Positions 16,558-26,034 of a stretch of 64,000 nt of DNA are shown here, in pieces. Origin of the DNA: JADKAV01 sp037045455 (lineage in GTDB: Bacteria > Actinomycetota > Actinomycetes > S36-B12 > UBA10799). Position 1 is the first letter of the stretch, and the number at the start of each line of letters is the position of its first letter. The position numbers were made by a program, and so were the translations under genes. Under the pieces are notes generated by a model. It saw nothing but the letters and a program-made list of their open reading frames with translations, did no database searches and was not told the DNA's origin. The DNA lies in NCBI GenBank assembly GCA_037045455.1, contig JBAOIN010000003.1:372001-436000 (forward strand), given 5' to 3'.

Positions 16558-18366
16558 GTGAGTACTTCGACCCGCCCGCCCTCCCGGACGAGTCGAATCT
16601 TCGTCACCCAGGACGGCCGGCCGCGCACGTTCGAGGTGGCCGACTCCAGCAAGCGTCTGCGCTTCCTGGCGATCGCGATGGCATTCGTGCTCAGCATCTT
16701 CGTGGCCCGCCTGATCGATCTGCAGTTGCTCAACCGCGCCCCGCGGGCTGAGGCGGCAGTCACCGAACGCACCGCGACGGTCACGCTGCCCGCCGAGCGG
16801 GGCACGATCTACGACGACAAGATGAACATCCTGGCCGAGTCGATCTCCGCCGTCGACGTCACCGCTGACCCCCGGCTGGTGACCGACAAGCAGGCCTACG
16901 CCGACTACCTCGCGCCGATCCTGAACATCCCCAAGGATCAGATCATCGCGTCGCTGACCAAACCCCCGGACGTCAAATTCACGGTCATTGCCAAGCAGGT
17001 GTCCCCGGAGACCTGGGACGCGATCGCCAGCCTGGACCTAGTCGGAGTCGTCGGAAAGCCCACGACGAAGCGCTACTACCCGAGTGGCGAGCTTGCTGCC
17101 AATGTCCTGGGCTACGTCCGCGAGGACGGCGAGCCCGGTGCTGGTCTGGAATACGGCCTGGATTCCGAACTGCGGGGTCAGGACGGTCTGAAGGTCTACG
17201 AGAGCGGCATTGGCGGCCGGCAGATCCCCACCGGGTCCGAACGGGAGCGGGAAGCAGTGCCGGGGACCAGCGTGCAGCTCACCATCGACCGGGACCTGCA
17301 ATGGGTGGCCCAGCAGGCGATCGAGAAGCGGGTCAAGGAAGTCCAGGCCGACAGCGGCACGGTCGTGGTGATCGACCCGAAGACCGGCCAGATCAAGGCA
17401 CTTGCCAGCGTGCCCACGATGAACCCGAACTTCCCCGGCCAGGCCGACGACGCCAACCGCAACAACCGGGCGCTAACCGAGGTGTTCGAACCGGGCTCGA
17501 CCAGCAAGGTCATGACGATGGCCGCGGTGCTGGATCAGAAAGCCGCGACGCCGCGCACTGTGTTCACAGTGCCCTACTCGTTCAGCCGGGGCGGCAGCGT
17601 GTTCCGCAACCACGACCCGCATCCGACCTACCGGCTGACGCTGGCCGGCATCCTGGCGAAGTCGGCCAACACCGGCACGATCGAGGCCGCCGAGAAGATC
17701 GGCGGCGAGAAGCTGTACGAGTACATCAAGAAGTTCGGCGTGGGCGAGCCCACCGGGTTGAACTTCCCGGGCGAGAGCGACGGCTACGTTCCGCCGCCTT
17801 CGGACTGGTCGCCCACCTCGTTCCCCACGATCGCATTCGGGCAGGGCCTGTCGGTCAACGCCATCCAGGCTGCTTCGGTCACCGCCACGATCGCCAACGG
17901 CGGGGTCCGGATCCCCAACACCCTGGTCAAGTCCTACATCGGTGCCGATGGCCAGGTGCAGCAGGCCAAGCAGCCCGACGGGATCCGGGTGGTCAGTGAG
18001 GACGCGGCGAAGAAGACCATGCGGATGATGGAGCAGGTGGTCGGCGACCAGGGCACCGCCCAGATGGCCGCGATCGACGGCTACCGCGTGGCAGGCAAGA
18101 CGGGCACGGCCTACCGCATCAACGACGACTGTGGCTGTTACGACAACTCGGTGACCGCCTCGTTCATCGGTGTGGCACCGGCGGACGACCCCGCGCTGGT
18201 CGTGGCGGTCATCGTGCAGAACCCGAAGCTGTCCCGCTACGGCGGCATGACCGGCGGTCCGGTGTTCCGCGAGGTGATGGTGCACGGGCTGCAGAGCATG
18301 AACATCGCTCCGAGCGGGAAGAAGTCCCCGCAATTGCCCATCTACGAGACCGATCTGAAGAAGTGA
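16558..18366 (+). CDS. ftsI: Septal peptidoglycan transpeptidase FtsI (PBP3)
   Basis: A 602-residue class B penicillin-binding protein. A membrane anchor lies at ~40-62 (FLAIAMAFVLSIFVARLIDL); the dimerisation domain begins with ERGTIYDD; the transpeptidase domain has S314-T-S-K317 (active serine), S369-A-N371 and K514-T-G. It cross-links septal peptidoglycan with FtsW. GTG 16558 gives the usual start. The stop overlaps the murE GTG, and ftsL is 31 bp upstream. Confidence 0.95.
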   Translation: MSTSTRPPSRTSRIFVTQDGRPRTFEVADSSKRLRFLAIAMAFVLSIFVARLIDLQLLNRAPRAEAAVTERTATVTLPAERGTIYDDKMNILAESISAVDVTADPRLVTDKQAYADYLAPILNIPKDQIIASLTKPPDVKFTVIAKQVSPETWDAIASLDLVGVVGKPTTKRYYPSGELAANVLGYVREDGEPGAGLEYGLDSELRGQDGLKVYESGIGGRQIPTGSEREREAVPGTSVQLTIDRDLQWVAQQAIEKRVKEVQADSGTVVVIDPKTGQIKALASVPTMNPNFPGQADDANRNNRALTEVFEPGSTSKVMTMAAVLDQKAATPRTVFTVPYSFSRGGSVFRNHDPHPTYRLTLAGILAKSANTGTIEAAEKIGGEKLYEYIKKFGVGEPTGLNFPGESDGYVPPPSDWSPTSFPTIAFGQGLSVNAIQAASVTATIANGGVRIPNTLVKSYIGADGQVQQAKQPDGIRVVSEDAAKKTMRMMEQVVGDQGTAQMAAIDGYRVAGKTGTAYRINDDCGCYDNSVTASFIGVAPADDPALVVAVIVQNPKLSRYGGMTGGPVFREVMVHGLQSMNIAPSGKKSPQLPIYETDLKK

Positions 18367-19862
18367 GCGGCGCCGGCGTGCCCGACTTCCGTCAGCCCGC
18401 GCCCGGTGTCACTCTCGCCGAGGTCTGCGGCCTGCTGACCCTGCCGGCAGTACCAGGCAGCGTGACCGGGGTGACGCTGGACTCGCGGGCCGTGCAGCCC
18501 GGCGACCTGTACGCGGCGCTCCCCGGTGCCAACACCCACGGCGCCCGCTTCGCGGCAGGTGCGGTCGAGCTCGGCGCGTCGGCGATCCTCACCGATCCGG
18601 AAGGCGCGGGCATGGCCGGTGACCTCGGCGTGCCGCTGTTGATCGTCGCCGACCCGCGGTCGGTGCTGGGGGCGGTGAGCGTCCTGGTGTACGGCCACCC
18701 GGCCCAGCGGCTGCGCACCTTCGGCGTCACTGGCACCAACGGAAAGACCACGGTCACGTACATGCTGGCCGCCGCGCTGGAGGAACTCGGCGTGCCGACC
18801 GGCACCATTGGCACCACCGGCACGTTCGTGGCTGGCCGTCGCATCCCGACCGCCCGCACGACTCCGGAAGCCCCGGACGTACAAGCGCTGATGGCGCTGA
18901 TGGCCGACGAGGGTGCCCAGGCTCTGGCCATGGAGGTGTCGAGTCACGCCCTGACGCTCGGCCGGGTCGACGGCATCCGCTTCGACGTCGCCGCGTTCAC
19001 CAACCTCAGCCCGGATCACCTGGACTTCCACGGCTCTATGGGCGAGTACTTCGCGGCCAAGGCCTCGCTGTTCACCTCCGAGCGCGCCAGCTGCGGCGTC
19101 ATCAACGTCGACGACGAGTGGGGCCGGCAGCTCGCGGACGACACTGACATCCCGCACAGCACCTACGCACTGTCCGGGCCTGCCGACTGGCAGGTCGGCG
19201 ACATCGAGGCAGCCGCTCGCGGGTCGTCCTTCACCGTGCTGCACGGGGACCGGAAGCTGCCGGCCTTCATCGCCGCGCCGGGCACGTTCAACATCGCGAA
19301 CGCGCTCGCGGCGGTTGCCATGCTGGTCGCCGACGGCCACCACCCCGAGCACGCCGTCGCCGCGCTGCGGGCGTTCCGCGGCGTCCCGGGTCGCATGGAA
19401 GTCGTTCCCGGAGCACCTGACGACCCGGCTGTGATCGTCGACTATGCGCACACGCCCGACGCGGTGGAAAGGGCCTTGCGGGCGGTCCGGCCACTGACAC
19501 AGGGCAGAATCTGGTGTGTGCTCGGATGTGGTGGGGATCGGGATCCTTCGAAGCGGCCGGCCATGGGACGCATCGCCGCGACCCTGTCTGACCAGCTGAT
19601 CGTCACCGACGACAACCCGCGATCAGAGGTACCTGCCGAGATTCGCGCGGTGGTACTGGCCGGCGCTCGGGAAATCACGGGCGAGGTCATCGAGATCGGC
19701 GACCGTGGTGAGGCGATCGCGCGGGCGATATCCGCGGCCGGACCCGGTGACACAGTGATGATCCTGGGCAAGGGCCATGAGACCGGTCAGGAAATCGCCG
19801 GGGTTGTGTACCCGTTCGACGACCGTCTGGTGGCTGCGGCGCAGTTGGAGGCACGGTCATGA
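18363..19862 (+). CDS. murE: UDP-MurNAc-tripeptide synthetase MurE (meso-DAP type)
   Basis: A 499-residue Mur ligase that adds the third stem residue in the cytoplasm. The ATP loop GVTGTNGKTTVTYM is near residue 121, the carbamylated-lysine region follows at EVSSHALTLGRVDGI, and the C-terminal domain has the DNPR motif (TDDNPRSEV), which marks enzymes using meso-diaminopimelate. That fits the dapA gene in the window. Start GTG 18363 overlaps the ftsI stop; the stop overlaps the murF ATG. Confidence 0.95.
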   Translation: MSGAGVPDFRQPAPGVTLAEVCGLLTLPAVPGSVTGVTLDSRAVQPGDLYAALPGANTHGARFAAGAVELGASAILTDPEGAGMAGDLGVPLLIVADPRSVLGAVSVLVYGHPAQRLRTFGVTGTNGKTTVTYMLAAALEELGVPTGTIGTTGTFVAGRRIPTARTTPEAPDVQALMALMADEGAQALAMEVSSHALTLGRVDGIRFDVAAFTNLSPDHLDFHGSMGEYFAAKASLFTSERASCGVINVDDEWGRQLADDTDIPHSTYALSGPADWQVGDIEAAARGSSFTVLHGDRKLPAFIAAPGTFNIANALAAVAMLVADGHHPEHAVAALRAFRGVPGRMEVVPGAPDDPAVIVDYAHTPDAVERALRAVRPLTQGRIWCVLGCGGDRDPSKRPAMGRIAATLSDQLIVTDDNPRSEVPAEIRAVVLAGAREITGEVIEIGDRGEAIARAISAAGPGDTVMILGKGHETGQEIAGVVYPFDDRLVAAAQLEARS

Positions 19863-21235
19863 TCCCGATGTCCTTGGAGGACGTGGCCGTCGCCGTTGCC
19901 GGCACGCTGGTCGCGGCGGACCCGCTCGCCGAGATCACCGACGTCGCGGTGGACTCCCGGGCAGCCGGCCCGGGCAGCCTCTTCGTGGCCGTGGTGGGAG
20001 AGACCCACGACGGTCATGAGTTCGCCGAGGCAGCCCTGGCGCAGGGCGCGGTCGCGACGCTGGCCAGCAGCCCCGTGGCCGGCCCGCACATTCTCGTCGA
20101 GGACACGGTGCAGGCGGCCGGTCGACTGGCGCGCGCTGTGATCGCGGGGTGTCCCGACCTCACTGTCGTCGCGCTGACCGGCTCGTCCGGCAAGACCAGC
20201 ACGAAGGACATCCTGCGGGTGATGCTCAGCGCGTTCGGCCCGACAGTCGCCCCGCAAGGCTCGTTCAACAACGAACTGGGCTTGCCGCGCACCGTTTTCA
20301 AGGTGACCGCACAGACCCGCTACCTCGTCGCGGAGATGGGTGCCCGCGGAAAGGGACACATCGCCTACCTCTGTGGCATTGCGCCGCCCGACGTCTCGTT
20401 GCTGCTCAACGTGGGCCACGCCCATCTCTCGGAATTCGGGACTCAGCAGGGCGTCGCCGAGGCCAAGGCAGAGATCCTCAGCGCGCTGCTGCCGCAGGGC
20501 GTAGGGGTGCTGAATGCCGACGACCCGTTCGTGATGTCGCAGGCGAGCAAGGCTCCCGGCCGCGTGGTCACGTTCGGTCAGGCCCGAGACGCTGATGTCA
20601 GGATCACCGCTCTGGACCTTGACGCCGGCCGGCCGGTGCTGACCGTCCAGCACGGATCCGACGAGGTGGTGCTGCGACCCGAACTGCACGGCGAGCACCA
20701 GGCGTTCAACGTCGCCGCCGCCCTGGCCACCGCCGTCGCCCTCGACCTCGACTTCGGGCAGGCGGCGGCTGCCCTGCAAGGAGTCCGGCTCGACAGCCGT
20801 TGGCGGATGGAAGTCACGCAGACGCCCGCCGGAGTGACGGTCATCAACGACGCGTACAACGCCAACCCGGAGTCGATGACCGCCGGTCTGCGGGCGTTGG
20901 CGTCGATGGGGCAGGGACAGCGGACCTGGGCAGTTCTGGGGGAGATGCGGGAACTGGGCGACGCCTCCCTGACCGAGCACGACGCGATCGGGCGGTTGTG
21001 CGTACGCCTCAACATCGGGCGACTGGTCGCCGTCGGCGAGGGCGCCCGGCCGATCCACATGGGTGCGGCCCACGAGGGTTCCTGGGGTGAGGAGTCGGTC
21101 TTCGTCCCGGACGTGGACGCGGCCATCACGCTGCTGACCGAGCAGGTCCGGCCTGGCGACGTGGTGCTGGTGAAGGCCTCACGGGCCGTGGGTCTGGAAC
21201 GCGTGGCAGCGGCCCTAGAGGAGATGCCGGCATGA
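19859..21235 (+). CDS. murF: UDP-MurNAc-tripeptide D-Ala-D-Ala ligase MurF
   Basis: A 458-residue Mur ligase with ATP loop VALTGSSGKTSTKDILR (~103), the central GSFNNELGLPRTVF and MGARGKGHIAYLC motifs, and a C-terminal domain starting DSRWRMEVTQTPAG and INDAYNANPESM. It completes the UDP-MurNAc-pentapeptide. It overlaps murE and mraY by 4 bp on either side, as expected for a translationally coupled operon. Confidence 0.95.
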   Translation: MIPMSLEDVAVAVAGTLVAADPLAEITDVAVDSRAAGPGSLFVAVVGETHDGHEFAEAALAQGAVATLASSPVAGPHILVEDTVQAAGRLARAVIAGCPDLTVVALTGSSGKTSTKDILRVMLSAFGPTVAPQGSFNNELGLPRTVFKVTAQTRYLVAEMGARGKGHIAYLCGIAPPDVSLLLNVGHAHLSEFGTQQGVAEAKAEILSALLPQGVGVLNADDPFVMSQASKAPGRVVTFGQARDADVRITALDLDAGRPVLTVQHGSDEVVLRPELHGEHQAFNVAAALATAVALDLDFGQAAAALQGVRLDSRWRMEVTQTPAGVTVINDAYNANPESMTAGLRALASMGQGQRTWAVLGEMRELGDASLTEHDAIGRLCVRLNIGRLVAVGEGARPIHMGAAHEGSWGEESVFVPDVDAAITLLTEQVRPGDVVLVKASRAVGLERVAAALEEMPA

Positions 21236-22299
21236 AACTGGTCGTCATCGCGGGCCTGATCGCGCTCATCGTCACGCTGCTCGGCACGCCTCTGCTGATC
21301 AAGTTCCTCATCCGGCACGGCTATTCGCAGGCCATCCGCGTCTCTACCGAAGGCGTGCCTTACCCGGAGCATGAAGGCAAGACGGGCACCCCCTCGATGG
21401 GTGGGCTGGCCATCCTGATCGCGCTGGTGCTCGGGTACTCCCTCTCGCACTTGTATGCGTGGCAGGCGCCGTCGGCGTCGGGACTGCTTGCCATGTACCT
21501 GATCGTCGGGCTGGGCCTGGTCGGCATGGCCGACGACTACCTCAAGATCTTCAAACAGCGTTCCACCGGCGTGCGGGCCAGGACGAAACTGATCGGCCAG
21601 GGCTTCATCGCCGTCTCGTTCGCCTATGGCACCACGCTGTTCCCCGACGAGTACGGCCGCACGCCGGCGTCCAACGCCGTGTCGCTGGTACGCGACACCC
21701 CGATCGTGCTGCCACTGGTCGTGCTGATGATCTGGATCTGGTTCCTCATCACCGCTGCCACCAATGCCGTGAACCTCACCGACGGCCTGGACGGCCTGGC
21801 CGCGGGCGCCAGCGCCATCACGTTCATGGCCTACACGCTGCTCGGGGTCTGGCAGTACGGGCAGAACTGCTCCTTCGGCCGGTTCGTCCGGTGTTACGAC
21901 GTGCGCGACCCGCTGGACCTGGCCGTCATCGCGGCGGCGCTGGCCGGTGCCTGTGTGGGTTTCCTCTGGTGGAACTGCTCGCCGGCCCAGATCTTCATGG
22001 GTGACACCGGCTCGCTCGCCCTCGGCGGCGGCATCGCGGCCCTGGCCATCCTGAGCCGCACGGAACTGCTGCTGCCGCTGATGGGTGGGCTGTTCCTGAT
22101 CATCACGTTGAGCGTCATCGGCCAGGTCGGCAGCTTCAAACTGACCGGCAAACGCATGTTCCGGATGGCACCTCTGCATCATCACTTCGAGATGAAGGGC
22201 TGGGGTGAAGTGACCATCGTCATCCGGTTCTGGATCGTGCAGGCGTTGTTCGTCGCTGCTGCCCTCTCGCTGTTCTACGCCGAGTGGGTGCGACTGTGA
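21232..22299 (+). CDS. mraY: Phospho-MurNAc-pentapeptide translocase MraY
   Basis: A 355-residue polytopic membrane enzyme with ten helices that makes lipid I. Motifs are GKTGTPSMGGLAIL, MADDYLKIFKQRSTGVRARTK (DDD-type metal site), NAVNLTDGLDGLAAG, MGDTGSLALGGGIA and PLHHHFEMKGWGE. ATG 21232 overlaps the murF stop and the stop lies within the murD start region. Confidence 0.96.
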   Translation: MKLVVIAGLIALIVTLLGTPLLIKFLIRHGYSQAIRVSTEGVPYPEHEGKTGTPSMGGLAILIALVLGYSLSHLYAWQAPSASGLLAMYLIVGLGLVGMADDYLKIFKQRSTGVRARTKLIGQGFIAVSFAYGTTLFPDEYGRTPASNAVSLVRDTPIVLPLVVLMIWIWFLITAATNAVNLTDGLDGLAAGASAITFMAYTLLGVWQYGQNCSFGRFVRCYDVRDPLDLAVIAAALAGACVGFLWWNCSPAQIFMGDTGSLALGGGIAALAILSRTELLLPLMGGLFLIITLSVIGQVGSFKLTGKRMFRMAPLHHHFEMKGWGEVTIVIRFWIVQALFVAAALSLFYAEWVRL

Positions 22300-23717
22300 C
22301 CGCGCTGCCCGAATCCGGCCGGCTCGACTGGAGCGGCGTCCGCGTGGCCGTGGCGGGCCTGGGCATCGCCGGTTTCGCGTGTGCCGATGCCCTGCTGCAG
22401 CGCAATGCCACAGTCACCGTCGTGGACGGCCAAGACGGCCCGGAGCAGCGCAACAAGGCCCAGATCCTGGACGTGCTGGGCGCGACCGTGCGGCTCGGCG
22501 ACGGTGACACGCTGCCCGAGGCGGACCTGCTGGTCGTGTCCCCGGGGCTGCGACCCTCGGCGGCGATCACGACGGCAGCGCTGGCGGCCGGGATGCCGGT
22601 CTGGGGTGAGCTGGAACTGGCCTGGCGGCTGCGCGACCCGCACGGCGCCCCGTGGCTGTTCGTCACCGGAACCAACGGCAAGACCACGACGACGCTGATG
22701 CTCGCCTCGATGCTGCACGCTGCCGGCCTGCGCACCGAAGCCGTCGGCAACATCGGCGTGAGTCTGGTGTCGGCGGTCATGGATCCCGAGCCGTTCGACG
22801 TGCTGGCAGTGGAGGTGGGCGCCCCGCAGTTGCCCTTCGTGCACACGGTCTCGCCCTATGCGGCGGCCTGCTTGAACGTCGCCGAGGATCACGTGGACTT
22901 CTTCGGGTCCTTCCAGCAGTACCGCGACGCCAAGGCGCGGGTGTACGAGCGCACCCAGGTCGCCTGCGTCTTCAACAGCCAGGACCCCGAGACGATCCGG
23001 ATGGTCGAGCAGGCCGAGGTGGTCGAGGGCTGCCGGGCCGTCGGCTTCACGCTGGGGATCCCGCAGCGCTCCGAGGTCGGCGTGGTCGAGAACATCCTGG
23101 CCGACCGGGCGTTCCTGGACGAACGCGAGACCCACGCGCTGGAACTGGCGACGTTCGACGACGTGCGCCCGCCCGTGCCCCATCAGGTCGCGAATGCGCT
23201 GGCGGCAGCAGCACTGGCCCGCTCGTTCGGCGTGCCACCGGCTGCTGTACGGCAGGGGCTGCGCGACTTCCAGCCGGCGGGCCACCGCATCGCCGACGTC
23301 GGCACTGTGGGCGGCGTGCACTACGTCGACGACTCCAAAGCGACCAACACCCATGCGGCGGACATGTCGCTTCGCGCCTACGACCCGGTCGTGTGGATCG
23401 CCGGGGGGCTGGCCAAGGGCCAGACGTTCGACGACTTGGTGCGGCGGCACGCGAAGCGACTGCGGGCGGCGGTCCTGCTCGGTGCCGATCGCGGGCTGAT
23501 CCTGGAAGCCCTACGGCGACACGCCCCGGATGTGCCGGTCGTGGAGGTGACCGGCACGGACACTGGTGCAATGCGCGATGTGGTCAGGGCGGCGGCGGAA
23601 CTCGCCGAGCCCGGCGACACGGTGCTGCTGGCCCCGGGGTGCGCCTCGTGGGACATGTTCACCGACTACGCGCAGCGCGGCCGGGAGTTCGCGGCCGCGG
23701 TGACCGAGTTGGAGTAG
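22296..23717 (+). CDS. murD: UDP-MurNAc-L-Ala:D-Glu ligase MurD
   Basis: A 473-residue Mur ligase. The N domain begins VRVAVAGLGIAGFACADALL, the ATP loop is FVTGTNGKTTTTLM, the central domain has NVAEDHVDFFGSFQQYRDAK, and the C domain VHYVDDSKATNTHAADMSL and LLAPGCASWDMFTDYAQRG. I chose GTG 22296, which overlaps the mraY stop as GTGA like neighbouring junctions; an in-frame GTG at 22284 would lengthen the overlap. ftsW starts nine bases after the stop. Confidence 0.94.
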   Translation: MTALPESGRLDWSGVRVAVAGLGIAGFACADALLQRNATVTVVDGQDGPEQRNKAQILDVLGATVRLGDGDTLPEADLLVVSPGLRPSAAITTAALAAGMPVWGELELAWRLRDPHGAPWLFVTGTNGKTTTTLMLASMLHAAGLRTEAVGNIGVSLVSAVMDPEPFDVLAVEVGAPQLPFVHTVSPYAAACLNVAEDHVDFFGSFQQYRDAKARVYERTQVACVFNSQDPETIRMVEQAEVVEGCRAVGFTLGIPQRSEVGVVENILADRAFLDERETHALELATFDDVRPPVPHQVANALAAAALARSFGVPPAAVRQGLRDFQPAGHRIADVGTVGGVHYVDDSKATNTHAADMSLRAYDPVVWIAGGLAKGQTFDDLVRRHAKRLRAAVLLGADRGLILEALRRHAPDVPVVEVTGTDTGAMRDVVRAAAELAEPGDTVLLAPGCASWDMFTDYAQRGREFAAAVTELE

Positions 23718-23726
23718 AAGACACTG

Positions 23727-24942
23727 ATGTGGCACGTGATCCCGGGCGGAGAGACCCTGCGCCGCTGGTGGAACCACCCGCTGGCGAACTACGCCCTGCT
23801 GCTGAGCACCACCATGCTGTTGCTGGTGCTGGGGATCGTCATGGTCTTCTCGGCCAGCAACGTGGTCACCTACGCCGCCGGTTCCGGAATCGGGCTGACC
23901 GTCACCCAGAAGCAGCTGTTGTTCGCCGGTGCCGGGCTGGTCGCGATGGTGCTGATCTCGCGGGCCTCGATCGCCGCCCTGCGCCGGGCCGCACCGATCC
24001 TGCTGCTGGTCGCGTTCGCCGGGCTGTTCTTGGTGTTCGTGCCGGGCATCGGGGTCTCGGTGTTCGGCCAGCGCAACTGGATCTCCTTCGGCGGGCCGTT
24101 CCAGTTCCAGCCCAGTGAACTTGCGAAGTTCGCACTGATTCTGTGGGGTGCGGACCTGCTGACCCGTAAGCAGCGGATGATCCACGAGTGGCGGCACCTG
24201 CTGATCCCGCTGGTGCCGGTGTGGCTGGCGATCGTCTTCCTGATCGTGCTCGAAGGGGACATGGGAACGACGATCGTCATGTTCCCGATCATGGCCGCGC
24301 TGCTGTTCGTGGCCGGTGCCCCGGCCCGGGTGTTCGGCGTCGCGTTCGGCGGCCTTCTGGCCCTGGTCGCGCTGGCGTCGGTCACCGTGGCCTACCGCAT
24401 GCAGCGGTTCAAGACCTGGCTGGACCCGTCCCACGACCCCAGCGGTGCCGGCTACCAGGTGATCCACGGGCAGTACGGGCTGGCCACCGGCGGCCTGGCA
24501 GGCACCGGGCTCGGAGCCAGCCGCGAGAAGTGGGGTGGACTGCCCGAAGCCCACACCGACTTCATCTTCGCCGTGATCGGTGAGGAGCTCGGCCTGATCG
24601 GCACGGTCAGCGTGCTGCTGATGTTCGCGATCATCGCCATCGTCGCGATTCGGGTGGCCCGCTCCAGCGACGACATGTTCGTCAAGATCGCCACCGGCGG
24701 CATCCTGGCCTGGATCGTCGGTCAGGCGGTCATCAACATCGGTGCCGTCCTCGGGCTGCTGCCGATCACCGGGTTGCCGCTGCCGATGGTCTCCTACGGT
24801 GGCTCCTCGCTGCTGATGTGTCTGTGTGCGATCGGCGTGCTCCTGGCGTTCGCCCGGGCACAACCGCAGGCCGCTGACGAACTACGGGCCCGCCGCGGCG
24901 ACGCCCGTACCCGGTTGATCACCCCCCGCGGTGCGTCACTGA
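23727..24942 (+). CDS. ftsW: Septal glycosyltransferase (SEDS) FtsW
   Basis: A ten-helix SEDS protein of about 404 residues that polymerises lipid II at the septum with FtsI. Motifs: GIVMVFSASN, GQRNWISFGGPFQFQPSELAKFA, EGDMGTTIVMFPI, GEELGLIGTV, GLPLPMVSYGGSSLLM. As written, the frame has no stop before murG and would run into it; a C6 run at 24922-24927 appears to hold one extra C. With C5 the protein ends ...LITPAVRH and TGA at 24940-24942, two bases before the murG ATG. Confidence 0.93.
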
Positions 24943-24944
24943 GC

Positions 24945-26034
24945 ATGACGTTGCGGGTGGTGGTTGCCGGTGGGGGTACTGCCGGACACGTCGAACCGGC
25001 GCTGAACCTGGCTGACGCCCTGGTGGCGGCTCACCCTGGCAGCGTCGTGACGGCCCTGGGAACGGCCGAGGGCTTGGAAACCCGGCTGGTTCCCGGCGCG
25101 CGGGTACGAACTGGACATCATCCCGCGGGTTCCGTTGCCCCGCCGTCCGTCCGGTGACCTGGCAACACTGCCCGTGCGGCTGCGGACAGCCATCCGCGCC
25201 ACTCGTGAGGTCTTCGCGCGCCGGCAGGCGGACGTAGTGGTGGGGTTTGGCGGCTTCGTCGCGCTTCCTGCTTACCTTGCCGCGCGCGGCCGGCTGCCGA
25301 TCGTGGTGCACGAAGCCAATGCCAAGGCCGGCCTGGCCAACAAGGTCGGGCGCCGCTTCACCCCCTACGTGGCCGAGGCGACGCTGGGCAGCCTGCCCGG
25401 CGCGGTGCGAATCGGGATCCCGCTGCGCGAGTCCGTGGCGCATTTGGATCGCCCAGCCAGGCGTCCGGGCGCCGGTGCCCGCTTCGGGCTGGACCCCGCC
25501 CGTCGCTGTCTGCTGGTCTTCGGAGGGTCGCAGGGAGCGCGGTCCCTGAACGCGGCGGTCGTGGCTGCCGCGCCGCACCTGCTGGCGGCGGGGGTACAGA
25601 TCCTGCACGGTTACGGGGCCAGGAACGCCGACCAGGTCGAGAAGGTCCGGGACCTCCCCGGTTACGTCGCCTTGGACTACATCGACGGGATGGACGACGC
25701 CTACGCCGCAGCCGACATGGCCGTGTGCCGGGCCGGGGCGATGACGTGTGCCGAACTGGCCGCGGTCGGCCTGCCCGCGCTGTACGTCCCGTTGCCGATC
25801 GGCAACGGGGAGCAGCGTTTCAACGCGACGCCGGTGGTCAGCGCCGGCGGCGGCGTCCTGATGGCCGATGCCGACCTCAGCGGCGACACGCTGACCCGGG
25901 CCGTGCTCCCGATCGTGGCCGATGAGGGCAGACTGGAGGAGATGTCGCAGGCGGCGGCCGCCCACGGGGTTCGGGACGCGGCTGCGCGACTGGCGGACAT
26001 GGTGATCACTGCGGCCGGGAAGGGACAGGCGTGA
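24945..26034 (+). CDS. murG: Lipid II synthase MurG (one +1 frame break)
   Basis: A GT28 glycosyltransferase that adds GlcNAc to lipid I on the inner membrane face. The N half MTLRVVVAGGGTAGHVEPAL carries the glycine loop. An extra G near 25095 (CCC-G-GCG) breaks the frame; after removal the junction reads LVPARGYELDIIPRVPLPRR, canonical for the family. The rest (FGGFVALPAYLAARG, HEANAKAGLANK, FGGSQGARSLN, CRAGAMTCAELAAVGLPALYVPLPIG) is intact, total 362 residues. The stop overlaps the murC GTG. Confidence 0.93.

Noticed and set aside
23727..25160. A genuine FtsW-MurG fusion protein
   Set aside because: One extra C in a C6 run explains the missing stop, and MurG is itself broken ~150 bp later by the same type of insertion.
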